From the NCBI GenBank assembly GCA_032358255.1, contig JAULBX010002224.1:310001-374000 (forward strand): DNA of 64,000 nt, read 5' to 3'. Positions 1 to 18,400 of this stretch are shown here, piece after piece (within the stretch, counting starts at the first letter, position 1; each line of letters opens with the position of its first letter). This stretch comes from Heterotrichella gracilis (taxonomy: Eukaryota > Sar > Xanthophyceae > Tribonematales > Xanthonemataceae). The notes beneath the pieces were generated by a model, which was not told where the DNA came from, did no database searches, and saw only the letters and a list, made by a program, of their open reading frames with translations. The position numbers and the translations under genes were made by a program.

Positions 1-78
1 CTACCAGGTAGAAGTTCAATGCAGCAACGTGCAAATCTGTGCACTTTTGTTCTTTCTGTTCAAAGTCGTCATTGAAAA

Positions 79-1745
79 TCAGCATGGGTCACAGGCCCAT
101 GCATATTCCACAGCGTATACAAAGAGCTGTTGTGCATAGGTCACCTCCTCCCTCTCCTTGGCCAACTCGTTCCTTAGCTCCTGAGCCTCCTGAGCACCAC
201 CACCCCTTGTTACAACAAGGTCCTCCTGTTGTGCTTCACTCGTGGTTGTCAAGTCCACCACCTCCAATGTAGCAACCCGCTTGCGTTTGCGCGCCAGCTC
301 TGCCGACAGGGCAGCATTCTCAAGCTCGTCCTCATCCAGCTGCAAGGCTGTGCCACAGGCAATGATGGAAGGCGCCTGCATGATGGTATTGGTTATGGCC
401 GTACCACAAGATGCGACGCAAGTACATTGAGTTCCATGCATATCCTCTTCAAGTCAATATACCATGGTATTTGTTTTTAGATTTATATAAAAATACAAAT
501 TTTATGGTTTTAAATTGGATGTATCCGTACCAATGGCTGTAAAGAAGAACTTGCTGAACCTTGTAATTTACACCATGGCATGAATGTTTTTAAAAAACAT
601 TTATGCCAGTTGCAAAGAAATTTGTCAGACTGTCATCAATGCTGTCACGCATATAAAATTCAGCAAAATCTATATAGACTTAGACTATGGTGCAGGTGGG
701 CGCCAAGTGCATGTGGGTGAGGGTGCCATCAGGCAAGCAGCGGCAGGTCAATGCTGGCACTCACCCAGCTGGGGGTTGCCCCTGCTTGATGCCCAGTGCC
801 ACTTGGGTGTGCGCCCCATGTTGCCGGCGCACGAGGCTGGGGGGCGGCAACCACTGTCAGTGTCTGCTGCATTGCTGACAATTGCAGCACAGTATGGCCT
901 GCAACAGGGCTTGGCGTTGGCATCTCTTCTTTTATCACGGTCGCTGAGTTTGAGTCTGGTGCCGCTGGCGTAGCTGACTGGGCTGCTGACTGCACTTCCC
1001 GCTGGGATGGCAAGGCTTGGGGCAGAGTGACCGGGGCTGCCTCCTGTTGACAAAAAACTGGCGTCAGGCACTATTTTCGACTGCAGGCTTTATAGCATGC
1101 GGAACAATGCACATGGCGCAAGGTGCATGCCAATGTGCTGACGCACCAATTTCTTCTTTGCAAAGATATTCCTGTGGGGGCACTTCCCCCACCCGTTCTC
1201 ATGCGCCCACTCGTTTCGGGCATCCATAACCTGCGAGCAAGAGTGTGCCATCAGACAACGGGAGAGAAGATGCACGTACCCACAAAGATGTCTGGGGCCA
1301 AGTCTACTGGCAGCATGTCTCCAAGTACTACCCAGACCACTGAGAAGCAGAACGCAAACACGCTGAAGTGGATGTGCAGTATTGTGAACTGCAGCAGTGC
1401 CTGCAAGGTTTTATATTATATCAAATTGGATTCATAACAGAATTAAGGTTGGTGAAAAATAGAACAAAATCAGCAGCGGCAACGCCACAGGCAGGAAAAG
1501 GAATTTACATAGAAACACTTGCCCTATCCAGATATTTTAGGGCCATTGGTGAGCAGTGTGTGCACTTTATGCAATAAAAAGCCACATCATGCCATTTTAG
1601 CATCGGACGTCAGCATTTGCCCAAGGCAAGGGCTGTGCAGTATCAATGCTTGAGCATGACAGCACTGCCTTCACGCAGTACGTACCTGTACCACTGTGGC
1701 CTTCTCATCTTTTGAATGGTTGAAGATGCCATCGCCGGCATCATG
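79..1745 (-). CDS. 3' part of an unrecognised multi-exon gene (partial model)
   Basis: I do not recognise this protein. Four minus-strand exons join in one phase: 1745-1686, 1230-1147, 1043-765 and 375 down to a stop at 81-79. Each has AG acceptors and GT donors (for example AAATTG|gtgcgt and CAG|gtacgt). A GAG|gtgacc donor at 145 is an alternative end if the gene continues past the window edge. The product has a basic segment rich in Trp, His and Lys (NGWGKCPHRNIFAKKKL), then a Pro/Ala/Gln/Ser-rich disordered stretch containing a VIKEE sumoylation-like motif. It ends in a charged, probably helical C-terminus with RKRKR, which resembles a nuclear localisation signal. The composition suggests a nuclear or regulatory protein, but that is inference. 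Further 5' exons probably lie between 1750 and 3000 and were not resolved. The exon chain is moderately sure; the function is unknown. Confidence 0.45.
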
Positions 1746-3278
1746 CTAGGTTCACGGACTGCCAGCGCTGCTCGGATGACAAGAAATGCATGCCAGGTGT
1801 ACGCCAAGGGAACAGTTGTACACCAGGAAGTGAAGGCATTTAGAGATGGCAGATGCCTGCATGGCATCAAACAAAACAAATTTGACTTAGCTGGAGAACC
1901 CAACAAAAATGGGAAGTCAAGGTGCTACAGGAGGAGAGACAGGGGACTCCAGAAGAGCATTCTCCATATGTCAGCTACGTTGTGACCACACGGTTCTAGT
2001 GAGTGCAATACAGGAAGATACAGTGGGGTCAATAGGGGATATTGCATGCAGTGCAGTGAGGTTGACTGACCCCAACTGGGGATATGGCAACTGCTGCCTG
2101 GTCACTGTGCAGTAGGACACTTGCAACTGCAGTCAGTGCACACCTTCTGACTTGCGTGGACAGTTGGGATGGGCCGAGGGTTTCACCCACTATGTGTGGC
2201 TTAGGCACACTATGCCAGCCATGGTGTGAGGTGGACACTTTCCACTTACCACAGATTAAGGGGTGATCACATGCAGCGATAGGCAAACCAGGAAAAAAAC
2301 TGGATGCTGACCAAAATAACCACAGTCATGTAAACCATCGCCGCAGGCCCGGTCGACACGTATTTATCCAGCAGGTGGACTACCAACATCACCTGCAAGC
2401 GGACTATTGTCAAAAGTGGCTCAAGCACACTATGTCAACCATGGTGTGAGGTGGACACTTTCACTGAACTTTTCAGCTTACCGCAGACCAGCAGGCCCGC
2501 TTGCAGAGCCCTCTGGCAGGGTATGACAATCTCAGAGCCTGCTCAACGAGGGCAACCACCACGCTAGCAGAGTTGTTCTACAAAAAAACAAGTATATTGT
2601 CAGTGAACAGGTTGTGGTTCAGTACTGAAGCACTATATAATTAGTTATCACAGACCTTGCGCTGGACGCTTGTTTGGTTGCCCAGGCCTCTCTGGGGAGC
2701 AGAATGGAAAGTTGCAGAGGTCAGGATGAGTCGTGGGCGCTTATTCGTGTAATAAGCTGCTCGGAATGGCTGGTGCAACAGGTGCAGTGGCCGCCTGCTT
2801 CCTCTGAGGGCACTTGGCCTGCTGCTCTGAGCAACAACTGCCTGCTGGGGCGGGAGACAGACAGCCCTGGCTGGCTGAGACATGATGCTGTGTTCGCAAG
2901 AAATATCCTGCGGCGTTGGTCCACACTGCTGCTGTATTTTGCCAGGGTTGTGCTTGTGCATGCATGCAAAACTTTATTAAAGGGAAACAAACTCAGTTGG
3001 CATAGGTAAACAAGAAACCCTACGAACCCTAACCCTTTGGTCCGGGCCGGGCATTGCGCCTCCGCGCAAATTGGGAAGCCCGGGGAATCTGCCGGGACCG
3101 CGGCAGTTCAAGTTCAAATTCAAACGCAAGTTCAAAAGTTTGCTTGGCCTATACCTTGCCTTTAAACGCAAACACTGGCACTCTTTGAAACGTCTCCTTT
3201 GCTGCTATCAACTTACATCGCCCGCTTGGCCTCTGCGTTGTATTCTTGCGCAAAGCCGTGCAAGTGGGTGCGTTCACT
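1746..3278. other. unresolved 5' region of the leftmost gene plus MCM3 upstream region
   Basis: There is no confident exon here. Minus-strand stretches near 2250, 2480 and 2660-2990 end in plausible donors and may be 5' exons of the leftmost gene. The last 280 bases hold CCCTAA-like motifs at 3017-3037 and a short run of TTCAA-type repeats at 3106-3139, just before the MCM3 start. Confidence 0.4.
2196..2486. repeat. two diverged copies of a ~48-bp sequence
   Basis: Positions 2196-2243 and 2416-2463 share about 48 bp with few differences, both containing CATGGTGTGAGGTGGACACT. On the minus strand each copy lies just downstream of a GTAAG donor-like site, so they could be the starts of two related introns. 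Confidence 0.7.
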
Positions 3279-8753
<5,475 letters not shown>

Positions 8754-9935
8754 AATGTAACCTGATATGCATTGTGGCAGCTGAAGGGCCATGGGTTCGC
8801 AGTGAGGCAGGGTGGGCACAAAGGCAAGGGTTTCATGGGGATTGGGCTTAGTTTGGGATGATTGTGGCAGCAAGCCATGGTGGAGGGTGCACCGCTTGCT
8901 CACGAGAATGCATGGGCACAGCGCTGTTGGTGCATCATAATCCTACAGTAGTGGATGGCAGCTGTGCAGGTTGGTTCGTGATTGTGAATGCTGTTGAATA
9001 CGTGCCTTGCAGGAATGGTGGCGCCTAGCTTGGGGCCGGTTGTTGTATGATAGTGCAAGTCACCCATGCATGCTTGCGCCAGTTGCGTTTGGGTGTTTTG
9101 TGGGTCACGCACTGGGAGTTTTATCATGCTGAGTGTCCTGCAGCCTGGAGTTTATTTTATTTTGAGCCTTGACAATTTCAAAACTTACTCATTGAGCACG
9201 CAGTGCAGCTTAATACAGCCACACAACCTTCACAGCATTCGACTGTCAGTGACGTGTTCTGTTTTGGGCTAGTTTGGAATTCAGCAAGGGGGAAATGAGC
9301 CATGGTGGCAGCAGTTTGTAGTCATTCTGAGGCCTTTATAATTTTATCTCTGGTTGGCTGCTTTCTGCATCCAGAGTGTTGCCCAGGGTTATTTTGTTTG
9401 TAATATTGCGACAGCCTTTGATTGTCAACAAACCCTTCCGCCGGCATGTGGGCATGCAGCGAACTGATCTCGAGAATTCCATCTGGCAAGTGAAAGTAAA
9501 ATTCATGTTGTGTTGATGTTTCGTTACAATCATAAATGTGGAGTTGCCAGCTGGTGGGACGCGCCACCATGCGATGTGGTCATTTGGGTTGGGTTTGCAG
9601 GGCCTTCATGGCATTGCGGGTTGTCAGGATTGTCAGGCACCAACAGAACTGGTGATGGAGGAACATTTTATGCAGCTTCCCCTCTCCTCTGAGCCTAGGG
9701 GACCAAGGTAACCCGTTTATGACCCTGTCACTGAACAGCGTTGAGGCTGGAAGCTTGGGAAAGGAATGCAACAGTCGCCTCAAAACGGGGACGAAAAAGT
9801 AGGATTTGGCGCCCTTTTTTGTGGCAAAAAGCTGTAGCTAGGACCACACAGTGATATCTACAATACACATGCACCCAAGAAGGCTGCTCCATTGTGCCAC
9901 ATCTTGTGCAGTACGTGCTGAGGTAGTTTGTCACG
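8754..9935. other. intergenic, no gene seen
   Basis: This stretch lies between MCM3 and the peroxiredoxin gene. Only short open frames without splice support or recognisable protein are present. It should hold the MCM3 3' UTR (a TGTAA motif is at 8756-8760) and the peroxiredoxin promoter. Confidence 0.6.
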
Positions 9936-11208
9936 ATGGCAACCGCAATGGCCTCCGCCCTTGTGCGCCCCACCGCACAGGTGACTTGCACCAGCAGCAA
10001 GGCCTCTGCTCGTGCGTTTGCTGCAGCACCTCGCGTTGCCTTCCGCGCACCCTTCAAGGGCGCAGCCCTGAAGGTAGCATCAGTGTCTGCAGCTCGCAAG
10101 CAGATCAGCACCGTCTGCAAGGCCAGCGGGGTGAGTATATGGCACTGTCTTGGTTTCATTGCCCGCACATGGTCCTGGCTGTGGCAAGGTCGATTCTGCG
10201 CTGTATCTGAGCTTTCTGTGTTTGATGCTAGGCACCCCTGGTCGGCAACGTGGCTCCCGACTTTGCAGCAACTGCTGTGTTCGACCAGGAGTTCCTGGAC
10301 ATCACTCTGTCCCAATACAGGGTGAGGACGATGGCAATGAGTGCTTTCTGTACCGCACAAAAACTGTCAAAAGTGTAACCTCTCTGCTTCCACATTGTAG
10401 GGCAAGTACGTGGTGCTCTTCTTCTACCCACTGGACTTCACCTTCGTGTGCCCAACCGAGATCACTGCCTTCTCTGACCGCCACGGAGACTTCGCAGCCA
10501 TCAATGCTGAGGTGGGTGATGGCTCTCACTCACCCACCCACCTGCCCAGCACCGCACTGCTTATATTTTGACTTCTGGTCGCTAACCCCTCTCCGTATTG
10601 CAGATCCTTGGTGTGTCTGTGGACTCCCAGTTTTCCCATCTTGCCTGGATCCAGACAGGTGCGAAAAGAGTGTGTATCAGCTCCATTAGCTATGTGGCAA
10701 TGGCCTAGTGCTTACCTATCCCTGTCAACTTGCAGACCGCAAGGAGGGTGGTGTTGGCGACCTGAAGTACCCCCTGGTGTCTGACCTGAAGAGGGAGATC
10801 TCCTCAGCATACGATGTGCTGTCAGCTGATGGTGTGGCCCTGCGTGGCCTGTTCATCATTGACAAGGAGGTGGGTGCTGGTCCCCAGCTGTCCTATGCAC
10901 TGGTGGAGTACACCCTCCTCCATACCTCTTTCTCTTCATCCAGGGTGCGAAACTATTCTAGACTAGTCGTTTCCCATCCATGGCAACTTATTGGTTGGTT
11001 TGGTGTTGCGCTGCAGGGCATCATCCAGCACGCCACCATCAACAACCTGGCGTTTGGCCGCAACGTGGAGGAGACCCTGCGCATCTTGCAAGCCATCCAG
11101 TACGTGCAGGAGAACCCCGACGAGGTATGCCCAGCTGGCTGGAAGCCCGGTGAGAAGACCATGAAGCCCGACCCCACCGGCTCCAAGGAGTACTTTGCTG
11201 CCATCTAA
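9936..11208 (+). CDS. 2-Cys peroxiredoxin, chloroplast type
   Basis: This enzyme reduces H2O2 and alkyl hydroperoxides in the plastid stroma, using thioredoxin or NTRC as reductant. Exons: 9936-10130, 10232-10321, 10401-10511, 10604-10658, 10736-10869, 11017-11208, all in phase, giving 258 residues. The first ~64 residues are rich in Ala, Ser, Arg and Lys and lack acidic residues, as expected of a chloroplast transit peptide; the first intron falls at its end. The mature part has the peroxidatic cysteine in FTFVCPTE (about Cys112) and the resolving cysteine in EVCPAGW (about Cys233), which defines the typical 2-Cys class. The tail extends beyond the resolving cysteine and ends EYFAAI, similar to the YF-containing tail linked to sensitivity to over-oxidation. 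It corresponds to plant BAS1 / algal PRX1-type proteins. Very sure. Confidence 0.95.
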
Positions 11209-12439
11209 GCTGCCACCAGCAGCCAGCAGTGGTCAAGGAGTGTAGTGAGAGGGTGAGAGAGGCCGGTTCTGTATCTGCCACATGTGGCATCGCTATACAG
11301 TGGCCCTTGGGGACCATTCAATGTGTTTTTGCTGGAATGACGGGCCTTGACGGGTTGTTGTGGAACTATTGACATGCACCTGGCGTAGCTGCTATGGCAG
11401 GATTGCTGGACACAGTGTCAGCGCTCCTCCATGTTGCTGGCATTGCGTTTGTACCTTGTTCTGGAGGCAGGAGCAATACCATCCTCTGCATCTGAAGTGG
11501 GTAAACATGCTCAGTGCATATGTGTCACGCTGGGTGACACCGTCACAAGATTCTTTTTTTTGCAACACGCTTGATATGCTTGCAAGTCATAGAGTCACAT
11601 AGTTGGGCCTGCATTGGTGGACAAAGCCGGCTGTAACACAACAGCAAGAGTAATCCCTGCATATGGACCATCAGGTTCTACAATACATCATTAAGCCCCG
11701 GTACGCCGCGGCGCGCACCAAGCCTTGCAATTTAGCGCAGTGCTGTTATGCGGCAGAAAGTTTCTACAGAAACATAAGATCACTTTCCCCCTGGCCTAGG
11801 CTGCCGTGCGCAGCGTCTCCAAGAGCTTTGTGCCACGCTGGCAGCCCTGACTTGAAATAATTATTTAAATTGATTTATCACCAAATATTGCAATTTGTTT
11901 TATGGTTGGAATATAACCATAGCACTAGAAAGACAGCAGCAAGGGAAAGTTCAAGCGATAATAGGGAGCTCCTGGCCCGTAATAGTACCCTCAAGTTGGT
12001 CACCTAAAAAGAAAGAAAACAAGGGAAATTCAGTGCGCAAAAGGAGGTTCAGGGTCCACACCCATTGCATCTGCGTTTGCCAGAAGTTATCGTTTTTCCT
12101 GGTCTAGATCTATTTCTCCTCTCGTAGTGTTCTCAATATAATACACGCTACACCCTCAAAGCTGCAAACTCTTTCAATGCAGTGCACTGCTCACAATGAT
12201 GCCAAGCTGTAATGCCCTACCAAGGCCATGGTGCGTTAGAAAAACCCTATATCCTGAATAGAAAATACTTATATCTTGTGTTACCCTTTCCCAAGTGATC
12301 CCAACATAGAATTACAAACAATGGAGATCCCAGTTATTGTAAGTCCCATAGATGATAGTACACACGCGGAAGCCAAACCCACAAGTGTCAAATGACCAGC
12401 ACCCAACGCTGTGGTGGCTGTTTATAGCAGCTGGCCGGA
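11209..12439. other. tail-to-tail intergenic region, no gene seen
   Basis: The stretch lies between the 3' ends of the peroxiredoxin gene and the large minus-strand gene. Its right half is AT-richer. No convincing exon, RNA gene or repeat was found. Confidence 0.55.
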
Positions 12440-15400
12440 CTACTGCGAATCAGCTGGCGGCCGTTGCGCACAGATTATGCTGAATAGACTCTCCTGCTCC
12501 TCGGAGTCTGGGATGATTTCATCCTCTTCTGTCCCCGGCCGTTGGATCCCGACATTGCTGGGGATTGGGTCGCATGCGCCGCCTCCACCACCACGTGGCA
12601 CGGCGTGTGCTGCATGGGCGCCACCATGTGCGATGCCATGGATCCCCATGCCATTGGCGCCTGGAGCCCCCGCTTCTGGTGCATGCATGGAGGTCGATGG
12701 CCTGGCACCACCTGCTACCCCACTGCTGGTGCCGGGCTGCTGCCCCCTCACGCCTGCCGCAGAATAGGCACCAGGCGCAGAAGCAGGCGCCACGTGGCGG
12801 GTTCCGATGGTAGCCACACCCCCTTGACCTGCAGGCGCGCTGATTGATGCCTCAAGCATGGTCATGGTGGGCTGGGCGGCGAATCGTTGCCTGCTGGCGT
12901 TTGCTGGCAGCGCAGTGGCGGCTGGCCTGTGATTGGCCTCTGCAGGTGGACGGGGTGCGGCTGATGTGGGGGCTGAGGGTGGCGGAGCAACCATTCCCTG
13001 TGCGGCATGGCACCCAAGTCAGTGTTGAAAATGTAGCATGCAAGTAAGTGCTGGGTCTGCACTGGAGGAGTACCACTCAAAAGGCACATGCGCTGTAGTC
13101 TTTGGTGTTGGCCATGTCTGCTTACATGGGCAGTTGGCACATGCATGGTCTGACAGCTGCCTCCAGTGCGCCAGGCGTGCAGCTGGATCCTTCGCCGTGA
13201 CTTTGAGAGTGGAGAGGGCCAATGCAGCAGCAAGCAGGGGTTGCTGCGCGTACGTGTACGTGCACATGCATGTGGCCCATTGGCACTGCTCCCAGTGCAC
13301 ATGAAAGCAAGTCACATGCCAACGGCATGATTCCCATTTGTACAAGCGCTACACCCCCTACCTGGTCCTGGTTGACAGCCAGCGTCGTCGACTTCGTGCA
13401 TGCGAGCAGGTGGAAGTCATCATCGCTGCCCTTCCCAATGGCCTTCCCCTCAACCCACTGGCTGTACCTCAGGTGGGTCAGGGTGACCTCCAGCCGCGCA
13501 TGCATTTTCCCGGGGTTGGCAATCACCTCCCCCTTGTCGGGAATGGGCAGCTCCTCAATCTGAAGCTCTAAAGCCCTGGGGGCGCTGTTAAAAGCTATCC
13601 TAACTGGCATCGTCCCAGCAACAAGCCCAAACAGCCAGAGAACCTTGGAGTCCTTGAGGGTCCTCCAGGCTTTGGCGGTGACCACCACTGTACCAGACAG
13701 CGTGTCCTGATTTTTGGCAGCCTTGATCATGTTCATGTCCAGGTGCTGGGGGGGACCCTCACGCGTGTCCTTCCTGCTGACTTTCTTGGCAACCTCCCCT
13801 GCTGCCGGTGGTTGCCGGACCGGAACCGGTGCCTGGTTTTGGTTGATTGCTCGACCTCCCTTGCCTGCAGCGGCCGCCTTGAGCGCCCCCTGGCCTTCAC
13901 CACTGGTGGGCACCGCTGGCATGCCAGACCTGACACGCACAGCCCCCTGCCCGTTACCAGGAATTTGCACTCCTCCCGTTGACCCTTGACCCCTGCCGTG
14001 GGGCGGCAGACCGGGTGGCACCTCCACCCCCGTTGCCTTCCGCTGCACATTCCCCCTTGTCATCCCAGTGGTGTTGGCACTTGGAGCTGGGGGTGGGACA
14101 GGGGCTTGGTTGCCTGCTGCAAAGTAGGGTGCAGGGTCAGGTACCGCGAGGTAGGTCATTGGGTGTGCAGCCTGGGGAATAGGGTTTCATGGAGGGTTTG
14201 GTCACAGGAGGATGCCAGCTGTCAGCCCTGCATGGCCCCATTCATAGTGAATGGTTGGGAGCGATCCCCAGCCAACCGGCAGAAGCGGTCATTGCAGCGC
14301 GCTGATCGGCCGATTGGTCAAGCTGACCGATGCATTGCCAATCGCAGTAATGCGTACTGGGTACTGCGTGCGCACTGCTACCAGGCAATGCAGGTGCATA
14401 TGTCCTGCATGCCCAATAGAGCAGGTGCACACATGCCTGTGAGCCCCCAGAAGGGGTCCTATGCACACCCAAAGGTGTCACCATGCACACCAGTCACCCT
14501 GTCCTAACAGCACACAGACCACCACAGGGATTCGCAGCCAATCATGCTCATCGTCACTGAATTTGCTGACAGGAGCAGGGTTACAAACAACCGATTACAG
14601 CAGCCTAACCTGATCTACTACCACTACCAGCGCCGCCCACAGCAGCGCTGCAATCGGCTCACCTGGATTTGCTGCTGCGCTGAAAGCTCCGCTGGGTCCA
14701 GCTCGAACGTCCTGATTGGCTGCCGGGGCCCGCAAGGGGTCGAGCTTGTAGGGGTCAAACAGGGGACTGGCGGCGATGACAGCCGCGTACCCCTCCCGCA
14801 TGTCCTTGACTCCCCCCTTGTCCAGCAGGCGGGAGAGGAAGGGGAGCGTGCAGCGGACCCACTTCACACCCTACAATAGGGTAATTGGGAAGTGCTCAAC
14901 AAAAAAGAAGGGAAATGATATTACTCGACTACAATCAATGGCATCGTTTCTCGGCTGGCACGTGGAAGAGTAAAATGCACTGTGACTGGAGTGTAAAGGG
15001 TTTGAGCACTTTGGAAACACAACACACTCAGGATGGTCAGCATAGAGCGTATGCTCTATCTCAACTTGAGGTCGAGACCCAGGGGCCCTGCCACAGGTGG
15101 TTATGGTGTTAGCCCCTGCGGTGTGGCCTCATAGAGGTTACACAGAGGCAGTCACATGACACTCTCGAGTGCACAGGTGCCGCCCATTTGGCATCCCATA
15201 CTACAAAGCCATCACGCAAATGCCAGTATGATGTTCCAGTTGGAGGCCTTTGCCTCAGAGAGGCATACTACCCACCGCTTCCCCCGACTGGGCCAGCCGT
15301 GTTAGGAGCTTCAGCCCCTCCTGTGCGGTGGTGCGCTTGAAGTCTGCCCCCCGCCACATGCCCCCATCGCCCTGCTTAGGGGGCACGGGCCGCCTGTGGT

Positions 15401-18400
15401 ACACGGCCTCCACTGGTGGTGAGGATGGCACGCCCAGCAGGCCCTGGAGCTGGTTCTTGGCCATGGCAACATCCTGGGGCAGGGGGCATGCGTGGTGTTA
15501 GCAGCCATATAAAACAATGCTGTTCCCCATCGAGAAATATTATAGAAATACCATTTTAAATATGCATGCAACTGAGATATGCAACACCATCAGCGCCAGA
15601 TGGATGCAAATGCAGCAAGTGCGAGCATTTAGGCATCTTTTCTGGCCCCACAGGGCGTGCCATAAGCAGTGCATGTGGCGCCACGCATGCCTCCTGGTGC
15701 TGATGGACCTATGTGGAGAGCAGGTGCAGAGGGGCACATTTTACGCACCGACTGCATGAGTGGCAGGAGGTTACTGTCTTCCACGGCTGTGAACCCAATG
15801 TTGACAGCCCCACTGGGGTGCCTGGGGCCTTGGTCGCTAGTGAACAGGCCATTGATGCACGCCAGCACATCCTGCGTGGAGAAGGCAGGTCACATGAGCT
15901 AGACACATGGAAAATGTAACTTTACATTTTGCATAAATTTAGTTTGTCTTATATAATCATTAAAATCTGCATTTGATTATCTACGTTTTTAATTCGGATG
16001 ATGCAAAAGAGACACAAAGTTGTAGCTTTTGAACTATTGCTGAATGCGTCAACCTACAGACAAACATCTCCATGCGTGTCTAGGCTATTCATGTTCTTGC
16101 AATACCACCATTAACTCCCCTCCTTCCCGCATGTTTCTCCACCCACCTGCATCGCAACCTTCACACAGACCTTCATGACCGCAGCCACCAGATCCTCCCC
16201 GATGGATTTCAGCACCCCATTGGCCACACTGCCTATGGGGTGCACAGCCAACACCGCTGGCATGCTGAGGCCCCTCAGCTTGGGTCCGTGGGTTATCGTA
16301 ATTGCGTCAGGTGGTGGGATTGCCATGTTGCAGGTGTCCAGGAGGGCCATGAGCAGCTGGTATGCAGCGCATCGCACTGAGGCGGGGGTGGGGGTGGTAC
16401 TGCACAGGCAAACAGGCCATGGCGCACTATTAGCAGGATCGTACACCCTAACCCATAAGCCCTAAAGAGATTATTGCGGAGCAGGATCAGGGACCTAATT
16501 CCTGTGCAGGTCATTGCGCACTACTAGCAGGAACGGAAACCCGAAACCCTAACCAGGGAGGTTCAGCACCATTTAGAAAAGTCACCACCACTCACCTGTC
16601 CAACCCACTGAAGCAGTGGGGCATGAGGAAAGCCACATGCACCAGCACCACCCAATGCCCCTCAGGAGCCAACACGCAGGCCGGCATGCAGGGCTGCTGC
16701 AGCAGGTGCCCGATGAACCGCAGCGCAACCACCGCCGCACGCTCCAGAGGCTGCTGCTGGGCGCTGGAGGCCAGCTCTGGCGGCAGCGTCTAGGACAGCA
16801 GTGAAAAAACCATGATAATGAGTAAAAGAACAAATGAAGAAATATGCAGTCTCTCATATGCCCAGGACAACAACAATCATGAAAATTTGGGAGGAGGGAG
16901 GAGGAAAGAAGGAAAAACAAAAAAAGCTGACTGTGCAGGGAAAACAAATTACTGAAACTTGCAGCCTGGCCATGAACAGGTATGTTGGCAAAGAAAGAGG
17001 AAAAGAAAGGCATTGGCATCCTATACATTTTTTCCCCCATATTTCTCTACGCATGACTGTTAAATTACCTGCGTGCCCTTGTACACGTATCGCTTCACGT
17101 ACACCCCCAGCAGGGCATGGATGAGCAGCGCGCGGTCTTCGGGGCTCACGCGGGCAGCTGTCAGGCCATGTGCCAGCATCTTGAGGGTGGTTGTGTCTGC
17201 CACTGAAGGCCGCTCGTTGCCTGGCAAGGGAGGGGTGCAAGGATCAAGGGGAGGAACGAGAGCATGTGCCCATGTAGGGGATGTCGACGGATCATCCGAT
17301 GGATGCTGGAGTTGTCGTGGTGCTCTTTTATGCTTTGCATACATATACCACCCTCCATTATCTGCCTTTGATTGTATCCACAACTGCCACCGCCTGCACT
17401 CACCAACAACTGTCACCCCCACATGGCCCACCGCAGACCGACAACTCCCCCCCCCCTCCTCCCACCCACCCCCACACACCTGCCAGCGTCTCAAACCAGG
17501 GCGCCACCAGGTGCACCACCACCTCCACCACCTCCTTCTCCACCATCCGCAGGTGCAGCCGTTGGTGCACCAGCAGCTCCACCAGCTCAGGCACCGCGCC
17601 AAGCACCGTCGCCTCCTCCACATACTTGCGGGCGGTCTCCTCCTGCCTCAGCTGCACCATGGTGTCGAATTCAGCCGCGTCTTGGTCGGCATCTTGGTCC
17701 GGGTCGTCCTGGAGGGTACCTGTGGCTGCTGCGTCCTCCAGGCGCTGGCAGCGCTGCAGGTAGGCGCAGGTGAGGCCCACCCAGGAGAAGAGCTCCTTGA
17801 AGAGCGGGGCCAGGTCGGCGGAGCCGGCCCGCAGGGGGGCTGCAAGGTGGGAGTAAAAAACCCTAAGTTTAAACCCTAAATATAAGTATTGATTGAATTT
17901 AAGTACTAGTCTACAATTAGGCGCATTTGTGGGGAGGAGGAGTCGGCGAAGAGAAGGGCACAGGGTTGTGGATTTGCTGCAATTTGCTGCAATTTGCTCC
18001 AACACCCCGCGGTGACACATGGCAGCGGTTGAGCACACTTGCAACGCTTTCAACAGCACCGCATCCTACATGCAGCTTATCAAACAACATCGCACAACCA
18101 ACAAACAAGAATGGAATGCCTCAATGAATAACCAGTCTGCAGCCAAGGTGCACTGCAGGTTGCCACCTCACCATTGCTCTCTGCCATGAGCAGCATCTCA
18201 ACCACCACACGCATCGTCCCCGCCTCCCATTGCCGCAGCTGGTTGGCTGGGAAGCTGTACTCCGCATGGCGGCAGGGCAGGGCCTAGGAACATGCACCAA
18301 AGTAAGCATCAACACCAAAGGGTACGCAGCTGTGCTAGATGATGCACAAGTACGAATTTTAGTGTGAGCCAATGTGAACAGAACAATTGTGCTTGGTTAC

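Noticed and set aside
1716-1985. Plus-strand 89-codon frame over the leftmost gene
   Set aside because: No start context, homology or splice partners; the minus-strand exon 1745-1686 fits a consistent exon chain better.
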